From: Bacteroidota bacterium | GTDB taxonomy: Bacteria > Bacteroidota > Bacteroidia > Bacteroidales > F082 | NCBI GenBank assembly: GCA_023396415.1 | Contig: JAEWWJ010000116.1 | Location: 1 to 64,000, forward strand | Direction: 5' to 3' | DNA length: 64,000 nucleotides | Part shown: in pieces, positions 35,581 to 45,047 of the stretch | Layout of the letters: every line of letters begins with the position of its first letter | Numbering within the stretch: position 1 is the first letter of the stretch | The notes under the pieces: generated by a model | What the model saw: the letters and a program-made list of their open reading frames with translations, nothing else | The model's database searches: none | What the model was told of the DNA's origin: nothing | Translations under genes and position numbers: made by a program

Positions 35581-37368
35581 ATGGAAGTTTTACATCAACC
35601 AAAAGTGATCGTTGGCCTCGGAAGCTGTGGCATTGCTGCCGGCGCTGCCAAAACTTATGAGCGTTTGTTGGCTTTAAAAGCAGCAGGAACACTCGATTTC
35701 GATCTTTCCAAAACCAGTTGTGTGGGCATGTGCTACAAAGAACCATTGGTCGAAATTCACGACCACCGTGGATGGGTGATGTATGGCGACATGACCGAAG
35801 ACCGAATAGAGCAGCTTTTGGAGCGGCATATTGGCAACAACGAAATTGCTGAAGAGTATGCAGTGAGTGCCTCTTCTTTTGAGGCTTCCGAAGATGATTT
35901 CCTCAAAGGTCAACTGCGTATTGCCCTGAGAAACTGTGGTCATATTGATCCCGAATCCATTGAGGAGGCGGAGCAACACCGTGCTTATAAAGCCATTCAA
36001 AATATTCTTGCTTTAGAGATTCCAGCTGAAGAGGTGATCCAAACGGTGTTTGATTCGGGGCTAAGAGGCCGCGGAGGTGGTGGGTTTTCTACCGGACTTA
36101 AATGGCGCTTTGCCGCTAACAGCGAAAGCGATGAAAAGTACATTATCTGTAATGCCGATGAGGGCGACCCGGGCGCTTTCATGGACCGCTCCTTGCTCGA
36201 AGGCGACCCGCATTCTGTGCTCGAAGGCATGATGATTGGCGGCTTTGCCATCGGTGCCACGCATGGAATCATCTATTGCAGGGCCGAATATCCATTGGCC
36301 ATCAAACGCTTGAATATTGCCATCAGCCAAGCCAAAGCAAAAGGTTATTTGGGAAATCAAGTGTTTGGCAACAAAGATTTTAGCTTCGATATTTATGTGA
36401 AAGAAGGTGCCGGTGCTTTTGTGTGTGGCGAAGAAACGGCCCTTATTGCTTCCATCGAAGGGCAGCGCGGAATGCCACGCAAGCGGCCTCCTTTTCCTGC
36501 CGTTTCGGGTTTGTGGCAAAAACCCACCAATATCAACAATGTAGAAACTTGGGCCAATATCCCATGGATCATCAACAATGGAGCGGAAGCCTATGCCGCT
36601 TTGGGAACGGAAAAAAGCAAAGGTACCAAGGTTTTTGCCCTCACCGGAAAAATAAAACACGGTGGATTGGTGGAAGTGCCTATGGGAATTACCATCAACG
36701 ACATTATTTTTAAGCTCGGTGGCGGCATTCAGGATGGAAAAAAATTCAAAGCTGTGCAGCTGGGCGGCCCTTCAGGAGGTTGCATACCTGCCCATTTGGG
36801 GCATATTCCTGTTGATTATGATTCGGTGAATGCTACCGGTGCCATCATGGGTTCTGGTGGAATGGTGGTGATGGATGAATCAACTTGTATGATTGATTTG
36901 GCCAAATTCTTCCTGCGCTTCACCCAAGATGAATCCTGCGGGAAATGTACCTTTTGCCGAATAGGAACTAAAAGAATGCTCGAAATTCTTGAACGTATTA
37001 CCGACGGAAAGGGAGAGGCACAAGACATCGAAAGGCTTGAAACATTGGCCGATCAAATAAAAAATAACTCGCTTTGCGGCCTCGGTCAAACGGCACCTAA
37101 CCCTGTGCTCACCACCTTGAAGTACTTCAGACAAGAGTATGAGGCACATATCTTTCATAAAAAATGTCCTGCCAAAGTGTGCAAACCCTTATTGCATTAT
37201 ATCATTCATCCGGCCAATTGCACCGGCTGCACGGTTTGTGCAAAAAAATGCCCCACAAATGCCATTGATGGCGAACGAAAAGGTCTGCATATCATCAACC
37301 AGGAGTTCTGCATACAGTGCGGTGAATGTTACACCGTTTGTAGGTTCGATGCCGTGGTGGTGGAATAA
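35581..37368 (+). CDS. NuoF/HydB-like NADH-binding flavoprotein with C-terminal 2x[4Fe-4S]
   Basis: A 595-residue flavoprotein. The N-terminal thioredoxin-like domain (1-90) carries Cys16, Cys47 and Cys51; the first of the usual four ligands appears to be missing (VGLGSCG). The NuoF core has the FMN/NADH loop GRGGGGFSTGLKW, GEETALIASIEG and the [4Fe-4S] motif ESCGKCTFCRIGT. The C-terminus has two ferredoxin-type clusters (NCTGCTVCAKKCP and FCIQCGECYTVC). This domain set is that of HydB of electron-bifurcating hydrogenases. It oxidises or reduces NAD(H) and passes electrons to the 1231-residue partner encoded 20 nt downstream. Confidence 0.93.
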   Translation: MEVLHQPKVIVGLGSCGIAAGAAKTYERLLALKAAGTLDFDLSKTSCVGMCYKEPLVEIHDHRGWVMYGDMTEDRIEQLLERHIGNNEIAEEYAVSASSFEASEDDFLKGQLRIALRNCGHIDPESIEEAEQHRAYKAIQNILALEIPAEEVIQTVFDSGLRGRGGGGFSTGLKWRFAANSESDEKYIICNADEGDPGAFMDRSLLEGDPHSVLEGMMIGGFAIGATHGIIYCRAEYPLAIKRLNIAISQAKAKGYLGNQVFGNKDFSFDIYVKEGAGAFVCGEETALIASIEGQRGMPRKRPPFPAVSGLWQKPTNINNVETWANIPWIINNGAEAYAALGTEKSKGTKVFALTGKIKHGGLVEVPMGITINDIIFKLGGGIQDGKKFKAVQLGGPSGGCIPAHLGHIPVDYDSVNATGAIMGSGGMVVMDESTCMIDLAKFFLRFTQDESCGKCTFCRIGTKRMLEILERITDGKGEAQDIERLETLADQIKNNSLCGLGQTAPNPVLTTLKYFRQEYEAHIFHKKCPAKVCKPLLHYIIHPANCTGCTVCAKKCPTNAIDGERKGLHIINQEFCIQCGECYTVCRFDAVVVE

Positions 37369-37388
37369 AAACATCAGAAATTACAATT

Positions 37389-40300
37389 ATGAGTCCATAT
37401 ATCAATATCCTTCTAAACGGCCAAAAAGTGGTTGGTCTGCCGGGCGAAACCATTTATGAATGTGCTACACGTTTTGGCATTGACATTCCCACGCTGTGTC
37501 ACGATCCGCGCCTTGAGCCTTATTCTTCATGCTATGTTTGTGTGGTAGAGGTGGTCGGAATGCGAGGTCATCAACCCTCTTGTTCAACATATATCACCGA
37601 AGGGATGCAGGTGAATACCGAAAGCGTTCAGGTGAAAGATGCCCGCAAAGCAGCGCTCGATCTTTTGCTGAGCAACCATTACGCCGACTGTGTGGCCCCC
37701 TGCAAACAAACCTGTCCGGCAGGCGTTGATGTGCAAGGCTATATTTCGTTAATTGATAAAGGTCGCTACAGCGATGCCGTTGCTTTAATCAAAGAAACCA
37801 ACCCTTTGCCTGCTATTTGCGGACGGGTTTGTGTGCGCCCTTGCGAAGCTGCGTGTCGGCGCAACCTTATGGAAGAAGGCGCGGCTGTTGGCATTGACTA
37901 CCTCAAACGTTTTGCTTCTGATTATGATTTGGCCTCTAACAAAAAATTTGTGCCTGCGCTTAAACCTGAAACAGGCAAAAAAATCGCCGTTATCGGTGCC
38001 GGACCTGGAGGGCTGTCAACGGCGTATTTCTTGCGCCTCGAAGGTCATCAAGTAACTATTTTTGAGGCAGCGCCACAGCCCGGCGGATGGCTTCGCTATG
38101 GCATTCCCGAATATCGCCTGCCCAACAATGTGATCGATCAGGAAGTGAAAAACATCACCGATCTCGGGGTTCAAATCCATTACAACAAAAAGCTGGGAAA
38201 AGATTTGTTGTACAGCGAGTTGCAAAATAGTTTTGATGCTACCATCCTCACCATCGGATCGCAAAAAGGCACCGGTGTTGGTTGTACGGGTGACGATGCT
38301 GAAAATGTTTTTTCGGGGATTGACTTTTTGAAAAATATGGAAGTTACCGGCCAGCACCATGATTTTTCCGGAAAAACAGTGGTAGTGGTCGGAGGTGGCA
38401 ACACTGCCATGGATTGTTGCCGTACTGCCATACGCTGCAAGGCCGAAAAGGTGTATGTGGTTTATCGCCGCACCGAAAAGGAAATGCCCGCCAATCCTAT
38501 AGAGATTCACGAATCCAAGTTGGAAGGGGTGGAGTATCTCTTTTTAACCAATCCTGTTGAAATTCTCAAAGATGATGCAGGCAAACTGCAATCGCTGAGG
38601 CTTATACGCATGGCTTTAGGAAAACACGATGCTTCTGGAAGAGCAAGGCCTGAACCTATACCCGACTCGGAATTTAACCTTCATGCCGATTATATTTTGG
38701 CTGCCATTGGTCAAAAAACCGATGTTAATTTTATTGACGACATCAACACAACAGCCACCGAAGGCAAGCTGCGTTTAACACGATGGGGCGATATAGAAAC
38801 CAACCGACAAACCCTGCAAACGGGCATCAAATCTGTGTTTGCTGCCGGCGACGGGGTTACCGGGCCGGCCACCATCATCGAGGCCATTGCTCAGGCAAAA
38901 ATAGCCGCCAACTCCTGTAATCAATTTCTTTTAGGATTAGAACCAAGTCCGCTGAAAAAAGAATTTCTGAGTAAAAAAGAAAATTTTAAGCTTCAAGTTT
39001 CTGATGATTATAAGGGCAACTATCCGCATCAGCTAAGGCAAGAAATGCCCGTGCTTAATGTCGAAAATCGCAGCAATTTCGATGAGGTGGAAACGGGCTA
39101 TGCCGATGAGTTTGTAGCTCAAATGGAAGCGTCGCGTTGTTTGGAATGTGGCTGTAACGCATATTACACCTGCGATCTTAAAAAACACTCCACAGCCTAC
39201 AACGCCGACCAGAAACTTTTTGCCGGCGAGTTTCAAGAATTTAAGGTAGATTTTCGGCATCCATTTATCGAAATTGACAGCAACAAGTGTATCCTTTGCT
39301 CGCGCTGCATTCGCATTTGCCACGAAATGGTGGGAGCCGATGCCTTGGGTTTGGTGAACCGAGGGTTTAAAAGTTATGTTGCTCCTGCTTTAGGGCTTCC
39401 CTTGCAGCAAACAGCTTGCGAAAGTTGCGGCCTTTGCATCACCACCTGCCCAACCGGCGCCATCAGCGAAAATTATGGCTTTAAGCCCGGTCCGCTGCCC
39501 CTGGAAACGATAGAATCTGTGGATATGTTTGGCTCCGAAGGCTATGAAGTGAACCTGCATCACTATCGGGGTGAGTTTTATGGCGCCAGCTCCCGAAAAG
39601 GCGAAATCAACCGCCTTGATTTAATCAACAGAAGACAGCTGTTTGGATATAAGTTGTTGAACTCAGCTAACAGAATCACCAAACCCTTGCTTAAAGTGGA
39701 TGGTGGATGGAAAGAAATAAGTTTTGAAGCCGCCATAGAAACGCTTGTGGAGCGGATAAAAAATGTTCATCCTGATGAAAACGCCTTTTTTGGAGGCTCA
39801 CGGCTCACCAACGAAGAGTTATACCTGATTCAAAAACTGGCTCGCGCCGGTGTAAAAACCAATAATGTCAACAGTTTCCACTATTTGGAACGAGGCGACG
39901 GCTACTTTTTTAACAGCAACGAAAACGCTTCTTATTGCGACCTGAGAGGCGCATCGAAAATATATTTTATTGGCAATGAGGTGCATCTCGATCATCCCAT
40001 CATCAACCATATCGCTTTCAATACGCGCTTCAAAGAGGGAATTGAAATTGTTTTGCTCACCACCCAGCCCAACAGCCGTTTCAGCAAAAAGGCCGATAAG
40101 GTAATTGCTTTTAAAAACTATTTCTTTTTTGTAAAAGCAGTGAATTTTTATTTGGCAAAGCATCAGCTGCACAACGCCATGTATATTCACGACCGCACTC
40201 AGGGCTACGAAGGATATGTGAAAGAATTGCTGAAATGCGATTTTAACCATTTGTTGCAACAGGCTGGAACAACAGCCGAGGTGGTGTCGGATTTTGCGCG

Positions 40301-41084
40301 CGATTTCAATGAAGAAATGAATGCGATTCTTGTTTTTCAAGAAAAAGAACTATCAGGCAACGCCAGCATGGCACTTCACAATCTCGCCATGATTACCGGA
40401 AAGTTAGGCAAAACTGCCAATGGCCTCATAGCATTAAAGGAACGCAACAACAGCCACGGTATTTTTGATATGGGGGTGTGCCAAAAGATTGGTGTAGGCG
40501 CAGAGCCAATTCTTGATAAAGATTTGCAATATCGGATGGCTTTTACCTGGAAAACAAAACATCTGCCGCATACTGTACATCATGTTCATGGGCTGCTTCA
40601 GGAGGGAAAAATAAAAAATATTTTCATCTTTGGTGAAGACCCAATTGGCTGTGCTTTCAACAAAACACAACTGGAACAATTGCTTCAAAAGACTGATTTT
40701 ATGGTGGTTCAAGATATAATGATGTCGGAAACAGCCCAAATGGCCGATCTTGTTTTGCCTGCTTCTTTTGTGTGGGAAATGGGCGGCAGCTTCACCAATT
40801 CTCAGCGAAAAATCCAGCTTGTTGCGCAGCAATTGCAAGGTCCTGTTCTTCAAAGTTCATTCAATCAGCTTGTTATGTTGCTTAACGCTTTAGGTGTTCA
40901 CGAAGTTGGAAGCCCGGAACAAGCCATGAACGAAGCATTAACGCTGTTGCCCAAACGTGGGGAATACAAAGATTTGCATTTTGTTTACCGAGAACATGAC
41001 AACCTCAACCGGCTGTTTAAACACGGCTGTGATGTGCTGATGAAGACCATCAATGATGAGTTTGCTGAAAAATTAAATTGGTAA
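37389..41084 (+). CDS. Large Fe-S flavoprotein: NuoG-type N-terminus, GltD/NfnB-type domain, ferredoxin, degenerate molybdopterin-type domain
   Basis: A 1231-residue fusion. Order: a NuoG-like [2Fe-2S] domain (Cys37, 48, 51, 65, the CX10CX2CX13C spacing); a GltD/NfnB-type cysteine-rich domain (Cys101-156); a two-nucleotide-binding flavoprotein (FAD loop IGAGPGG about 201-207, NADP loop VVGGGNTAMD about 335); two [4Fe-4S] motifs (CILCSRCIRIC from 634 and CESCGLCITTC from 677); and a C-terminal region (about 740-1231) like formate dehydrogenase/NuoG but without a recognisable catalytic Cys/Sec or Mo-site Fe-S cysteines. With NuoE- and NuoF-like partners it resembles an electron-bifurcating NADH/NADPH/ferredoxin transhydrogenase rather than a formate dehydrogenase. 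The exact activity is inference. Confidence 0.85.
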   Translation: MSPYINILLNGQKVVGLPGETIYECATRFGIDIPTLCHDPRLEPYSSCYVCVVEVVGMRGHQPSCSTYITEGMQVNTESVQVKDARKAALDLLLSNHYADCVAPCKQTCPAGVDVQGYISLIDKGRYSDAVALIKETNPLPAICGRVCVRPCEAACRRNLMEEGAAVGIDYLKRFASDYDLASNKKFVPALKPETGKKIAVIGAGPGGLSTAYFLRLEGHQVTIFEAAPQPGGWLRYGIPEYRLPNNVIDQEVKNITDLGVQIHYNKKLGKDLLYSELQNSFDATILTIGSQKGTGVGCTGDDAENVFSGIDFLKNMEVTGQHHDFSGKTVVVVGGGNTAMDCCRTAIRCKAEKVYVVYRRTEKEMPANPIEIHESKLEGVEYLFLTNPVEILKDDAGKLQSLRLIRMALGKHDASGRARPEPIPDSEFNLHADYILAAIGQKTDVNFIDDINTTATEGKLRLTRWGDIETNRQTLQTGIKSVFAAGDGVTGPATIIEAIAQAKIAANSCNQFLLGLEPSPLKKEFLSKKENFKLQVSDDYKGNYPHQLRQEMPVLNVENRSNFDEVETGYADEFVAQMEASRCLECGCNAYYTCDLKKHSTAYNADQKLFAGEFQEFKVDFRHPFIEIDSNKCILCSRCIRICHEMVGADALGLVNRGFKSYVAPALGLPLQQTACESCGLCITTCPTGAISENYGFKPGPLPLETIESVDMFGSEGYEVNLHHYRGEFYGASSRKGEINRLDLINRRQLFGYKLLNSANRITKPLLKVDGGWKEISFEAAIETLVERIKNVHPDENAFFGGSRLTNEELYLIQKLARAGVKTNNVNSFHYLERGDGYFFNSNENASYCDLRGASKIYFIGNEVHLDHPIINHIAFNTRFKEGIEIVLLTTQPNSRFSKKADKVIAFKNYFFFVKAVNFYLAKHQLHNAMYIHDRTQGYEGYVKELLKCDFNHLLQQAGTTAEVVSDFARDFNEEMNAILVFQEKELSGNASMALHNLAMITGKLGKTANGLIALKERNNSHGIFDMGVCQKIGVGAEPILDKDLQYRMAFTWKTKHLPHTVHHVHGLLQEGKIKNIFIFGEDPIGCAFNKTQLEQLLQKTDFMVVQDIMMSETAQMADLVLPASFVWEMGGSFTNSQRKIQLVAQQLQGPVLQSSFNQLVMLLNALGVHEVGSPEQAMNEALTLLPKRGEYKDLHFVYREHDNLNRLFKHGCDVLMKTINDEFAEKLNW

Positions 41085-41127
41085 AATAGTTTTCGTCGCT
41101 TGGCGTTAACAAATGGAGTAGCGAAAA

Positions 41128-41155
41128 TTGATTCGCTGCTTTTGTATTACATTTG
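41128..41155 (+). promoter_or_regulatory. Promoter of the LptF/G-type gene
   Basis: TACATTTG (41148-41155) matches TAnnTTTG, with TTG 17 nt upstream at 41128-41130. It places the transcript start near 41162, so the in-frame TTG at 41128 cannot be the translation start and GTG 41179 is favoured. Confidence 0.55.
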
Positions 41156-41178
41156 CCATTGAAATAGAAACCTCTCGT

Positions 41179-42681
41179 GTGAAGAAGATCAACATATATG
41201 TACTGAAATCCTATCTCGGACCTTTCATCCTGACGTTTTTTATTGCCTTGTTTATTTTGTTGATGCAGTTTCTTTGGAAATACATTGACGACTTGGTGGG
41301 CAAAGGGCTTGAAGCCGATCTTATTGCACAGCTGTTGTTTTATGCCAGCGCTACTTTTGTGCCATTGGCGCTTCCGCTGGCCATTTTGCTGTCGTCGCTC
41401 ATGACTTTCGGAAACCTTGGCGAACATTATGAATTGGTGGCCATGAAGGCTTCCGGCATTTCGGTCTGGAAGGTGATGAAGCCCTTGGTGTATCTTTCTT
41501 TCTTGATCAGCATTTTTGCCTTTGTTTTTTCTAACAATGTGTTGCCGGTGGCCAATCTCAAGTTCCAAACCTTGTTATACGATGTGCGTCAGCAAAAATT
41601 AGCCTTCAACATCAAACCGGGTGAATTTTACACCGGAATAGAAAATTACATCATCCGCGTGGGCGAAAAAGACAAAGACGGACGAACCATTTATGATGTG
41701 AAAATTTATGATCATACCGATCGTATGGGAAATATAAAGGTTACCACAGCCGAATCGGGGTTTATGGAACTAACACCGGATCAGAAGTTTGTGATCTTTA
41801 CTTTGTTTAATGGCTACAACTACAAAGACATTATTACTACCCGTAATTTTAGAGAAAACCGCCCCTTTGATCGCACGCAGTTTAAGCAGCAGCGCGTTAA
41901 ATTCGATTTAACCTCTTTCAATCTCAACCGTGTTCAGGAAGATTTGTTTAAGAATCATTATACCATGTTAAACACCAAGCAGTTAACTGTATATATTGAT
42001 TCGCTTTCTCAGCTTTTTGACCAACGCAAAGAGCGGTACAGTGAAGGTTTTTTCAGACGATTTCAACAGCTATCAACAATGGTGGACACCTCCGTGGCCG
42101 CAAGGGCCTTGTTGGGCAAAACACACCGAAAGGCCACATCTGATTTGGAACAAAATGCTGACAGTTTACACCTCATAGCTATAAAATATCCTGTGCTCGA
42201 AAATTTTAGTGCGGGCGACCGATTCAATGTGTTGGAGCTGGCCATCAGCGCAGCCAAAAGCACCCAAGAAAACATTGTTTTCAACAAAAACGATTTCAAT
42301 TTTCAAGCAGAAAATATTCGCAAACACGAAATTGTCTGGCACAAAAAATACACCCTTTCCATCGCATGTTTAATTTTGTTTTTTATTGGAGCGCCAATGG
42401 GAGCTATCATTCGCAAAGGCGGGCTGGGCCTACCTGTGGTGATTGCAGTTTTCTTTTTCGTGATTTATCACATCACCAGCATCACGGGCGAAAAATCGGC
42501 TAAGGTAGGCGACCTTAACTTGGTTCTCGGTGTTTGGCTGTCGTCCATCACTTTGTTTCCTATTGGGCTTTTCCTCACTTTTAAATCAACCAGCGACGCT
42601 CCTTTGCTTGATTCTGAAGTCTGGAAAAGGTTTTTTCATCGTTTTATTACCTTCTTCCGTCTGAAAAAAACCTCTCTATGA
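41179..42681 (+). CDS. LptF/LptG (YjgP/YjgQ) family permease
   Basis: An inner-membrane subunit of the lipopolysaccharide transport ABC complex, 500 residues with a GTG start. Three helices near the N-terminus (about 12-35, 50-75 with PLALPLAILLSSLMTFG, 95-125), a large periplasmic beta-rich domain (about 130-390), and three C-terminal helices starting SIACLILFFIGAPMGAII. These are the LptF/G hallmarks. It is longer than E. coli LptF (366), as is common in Bacteroidota. The stop overlaps the ATG of the glycosyltransferase by four bases, so the two are co-translated. F or G cannot be told apart by eye. Confidence 0.9.
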   Translation: MKKINIYVLKSYLGPFILTFFIALFILLMQFLWKYIDDLVGKGLEADLIAQLLFYASATFVPLALPLAILLSSLMTFGNLGEHYELVAMKASGISVWKVMKPLVYLSFLISIFAFVFSNNVLPVANLKFQTLLYDVRQQKLAFNIKPGEFYTGIENYIIRVGEKDKDGRTIYDVKIYDHTDRMGNIKVTTAESGFMELTPDQKFVIFTLFNGYNYKDIITTRNFRENRPFDRTQFKQQRVKFDLTSFNLNRVQEDLFKNHYTMLNTKQLTVYIDSLSQLFDQRKERYSEGFFRRFQQLSTMVDTSVAARALLGKTHRKATSDLEQNADSLHLIAIKYPVLENFSAGDRFNVLELAISAAKSTQENIVFNKNDFNFQAENIRKHEIVWHKKYTLSIACLILFFIGAPMGAIIRKGGLGLPVVIAVFFFVIYHITSITGEKSAKVGDLNLVLGVWLSSITLFPIGLFLTFKSTSDAPLLDSEVWKRFFHRFITFFRLKKTSL

Positions 42682-43886
42682 AAGTGCTTTTCTTATGCAA
42701 TAAATCGCCCTTCCCTGCCCGCGAAGGGGGGCCAATAGCCATGAATAGTCTCATCGAAGGCATGATCCAAGCTGGTCATCAAGTCAAGGTTTTGGCGGTA
42801 AACTCATATAAATACAACGTTTCCCTTGAAGAAATTCCTGAGGAGTACAAAGCGAAAACCGGCCTTGAGTTGGTGTTTCTCGATCTAAAGATAAAGCCGT
42901 TAGATGCTTTTCTGAATCTCTTTTCCGGCTCTTCCTATCATGTGGAACGTTTTATTTCTCCCATTTTTCGTAAAAAATTAGCAGCCATCTTGCAGCACCA
43001 TCAGTTTGATGTGGTGCAACTCGAAACCCTTTTCATGGTGCCTTATGTAGGCGAAATACGCAAATACAGCAAGGCGAAAATTGTTTTGCGGGCCCACAAT
43101 ATCGAGCACTTGATTTGGAAACGGCTCAGTCAGCAAACCGGATTTTTCATCAAAAGATGGTATTTAGAACACCTTACCAAAACCCTCAAACGATTTGAAT
43201 TAAAAGCTTTGGATCAGGTAGATGGTATTGCAGCCATCACGCGAAAAGATGCTGCTTTTTTTCGTGGCCTCACTTCAATGCCTGTGATTGATGTGCCTTT
43301 TGGCTTAACACTGTCGCAGCATATGGTGCAGGAAAGTCCGAAGGCACTTCCCGATTTTTTTCACATCGGTGCTATGAATTGGATTCCAAATGAGGAAGGT
43401 ATCCGTTGGTTTTTGGATGAGGTTTGGCCCGAAGTGCATAAAAAATATCCTGAAATTCAGTTTCATCTTGCCGGGCGTTATATGCCTGCCTGGTGTGTGG
43501 ATGGGTATCGTCCGCAAATAAAAGTCTGGGGCGAAGTGGAAAATGCCAATGATTTCGTGCAAAAGCATGATATCGCCATCGTTCCTCTGCTTTCAGGTAG
43601 TGGCATCCGTATAAAAATTATTGAAGCCATGGCACTGGGAAAGGCTGTGATTACCACCGAGGTGGGTGCCGAAGGTATTTTGTATCAAAACGATGTCAAC
43701 ATCTTGATCGCCGACACCAAAACTGAGTTTATCAATGCCATTGAAAAATGCCTTGATAATCCTGGGTTTTATCATGAGGTGGGAAAAAATGCCAAGGCAC
43801 TTATAGAAACGGTGTATGACAATAAACAGATTGTCAGTCGTTTGCTCCTATTCTATGAACACATTCGCCGTCATGCTGCCCAATAG
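42678..43886 (+). CDS. GT4-type glycosyltransferase
   Basis: A cytoplasmic, membrane-associated transferase of 402 residues with the GT-B fold. N-terminal domain starts KVLFLCNKSPFPAREGGPIA; the C-terminal donor site is PLLSGSGIRIKIIEAMALGK followed by AVITTEVGAEGI, the ExE-like motif of group 1 transferases. It probably adds a sugar to lipopolysaccharide or capsule. Its start overlaps the LptF/G stop, so it likely works with envelope glycan export. Sugar donor unknown. Confidence 0.87.
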   Translation: MKVLFLCNKSPFPAREGGPIAMNSLIEGMIQAGHQVKVLAVNSYKYNVSLEEIPEEYKAKTGLELVFLDLKIKPLDAFLNLFSGSSYHVERFISPIFRKKLAAILQHHQFDVVQLETLFMVPYVGEIRKYSKAKIVLRAHNIEHLIWKRLSQQTGFFIKRWYLEHLTKTLKRFELKALDQVDGIAAITRKDAAFFRGLTSMPVIDVPFGLTLSQHMVQESPKALPDFFHIGAMNWIPNEEGIRWFLDEVWPEVHKKYPEIQFHLAGRYMPAWCVDGYRPQIKVWGEVENANDFVQKHDIAIVPLLSGSGIRIKIIEAMALGKAVITTEVGAEGILYQNDVNILIADTKTEFINAIEKCLDNPGFYHEVGKNAKALIETVYDNKQIVSRLLLFYEHIRRHAAQ

Positions 43887-43924
43887 CAACTGGCTTCACT
43901 CGAACGGTTTAAGAACTTAACATC

Positions 43925-44839
43925 ATGGACAACCAAAACAGAACCCGCTCCGCCAAACGCATTACTTATATCGGTATGCTGGTGAATATTTTGCTCACAG
44001 CGGGGAAGTTAATGGCCGGAATTGTTGGCAAAAGCTCGGCGATGTTGGCCGATGGGGTTCATTCGCTTTCGGATATCCTCACCGATTTTGTGGTGGTTGC
44101 CTTTGTTGGCATCGCCGGAAAAGAAAGCGACAGCGACCACCAATACGGACACGGCAAATACGAAACTTTTGCCACCATGTTAATCAGCTTTGCCTTGATG
44201 GCGGTGGGTATCGGCATTTTATGGGATGGATTGATGGAGGTCATCAAGGTCATTCAAGGAAACCAAATTGAAAAGCCCGGAATGATAGCGTTGTATGCTG
44301 CTGTCATCAGTATTGTTGCGAAGGAGTTGTTGTTTCGCTACACCGTTGTGGTGGGTCGCCGAACCAACAATCAAGCGGTTTTGGCCAATGCCTGGCACCA
44401 CCGTTCGGATGCGTTTTCGTCGCTGGGGGCTGCTTTGGGCATTGGCGGGGCAATTTATTTTGGTGAGCAGTGGCGCATCCTCGATCCGATTGCTGGTATG
44501 GTGGTGAGTTTCTTTATTATTAAGGTGGCTATTACTTACGGCCTCCCAAGCATTATGGAACTGCTCGAAACGGCTTTGCCGCACGACACAACACGCGAAA
44601 TCGAAGGTATCATCATGCAGCAGCAAGGCGTTAGACACTTTCACCGCATTCGGACACGAAAAATTGGCAACAGCTTGGCCATCGAAGCCCATGTGAAAGT
44701 GGATAAAGACCTTACCGTTGAAACCTCCCATCAAATTGCCACTGCTGTTGAAAATGCACTGCGAGAACGTTTTGGCATCCAAACCCATGTGGGAATTCAT
44801 ATCGAACCATTTTATCCCGAAAAGTACCAAATAGACTAA
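43925..44839 (+). CDS. Cation diffusion facilitator (Zn/Fe/Mn efflux)
   Basis: A 304-residue inner-membrane antiporter. Six helices; the metal site of TM2 is LADGVHSLSD (His46, Asp50) and of TM5 is NAWHHRSD (HxxxD). This HD-HD set favours zinc in the family. The C-terminal cytoplasmic domain (about 210-304) has the ferredoxin-like fold with RIRTRKIGN and HVGIHIEP. It lies 38 nt after the glycosyltransferase gene and may share its transcript. It removes excess divalent metal from the cytoplasm. Confidence 0.92.
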   Translation: MDNQNRTRSAKRITYIGMLVNILLTAGKLMAGIVGKSSAMLADGVHSLSDILTDFVVVAFVGIAGKESDSDHQYGHGKYETFATMLISFALMAVGIGILWDGLMEVIKVIQGNQIEKPGMIALYAAVISIVAKELLFRYTVVVGRRTNNQAVLANAWHHRSDAFSSLGAALGIGGAIYFGEQWRILDPIAGMVVSFFIIKVAITYGLPSIMELLETALPHDTTREIEGIIMQQQGVRHFHRIRTRKIGNSLAIEAHVKVDKDLTVETSHQIATAVENALRERFGIQTHVGIHIEPFYPEKYQID

Positions 44840-44916
44840 TCCGGCCTCTACATCCCGAATAAAATGTCTTTTAGAAGCGCAGGAATGGCGGCGTTCAAGT
44901 GCTTAGCTGCACTTTG

Positions 44917-44951
44917 TTTGGGCTTTTGACCAGGGTTTTTTTATATCTTTG
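44917..44951 (+). promoter_or_regulatory. Promoter of fabG
   Basis: TATCTTTG (44944-44951) matches TAnnTTTG; TTTG at 44917-44920 lies 23 nt upstream as -33. The box is 96 nt before the fabG ATG, so a leader of about 90 nt is expected. Confidence 0.6.
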
Positions 44952-45047
44952 GCCGGATATTGCTGAGTGAAAAAACCAATAACAAGCACTCGGTCAAAAG
45001 CAATTCATCTGAAATAACACAAGATCATCAAAATTAACGATTTCAAA

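Noticed and set aside
36061..36660. Long open frame on the minus strand (about 200 codons) inside the NuoF-like gene
   Set aside because: It is the antisense shadow of a well-conserved flavoprotein gene and has no promoter or recognisable domain.
35042..41084. Respiratory complex I or [FeFe] hydrogenase operon
   Set aside because: No membrane Nuo subunits and no H-cluster motifs were seen; the GltD/NfnB-type domain points to a transhydrogenase.
44219..44830. Open frame of about 200 codons opposite the CDF transporter
   Set aside because: Antisense shadow; the plus strand has a clear CDF protein with metal-site motifs.
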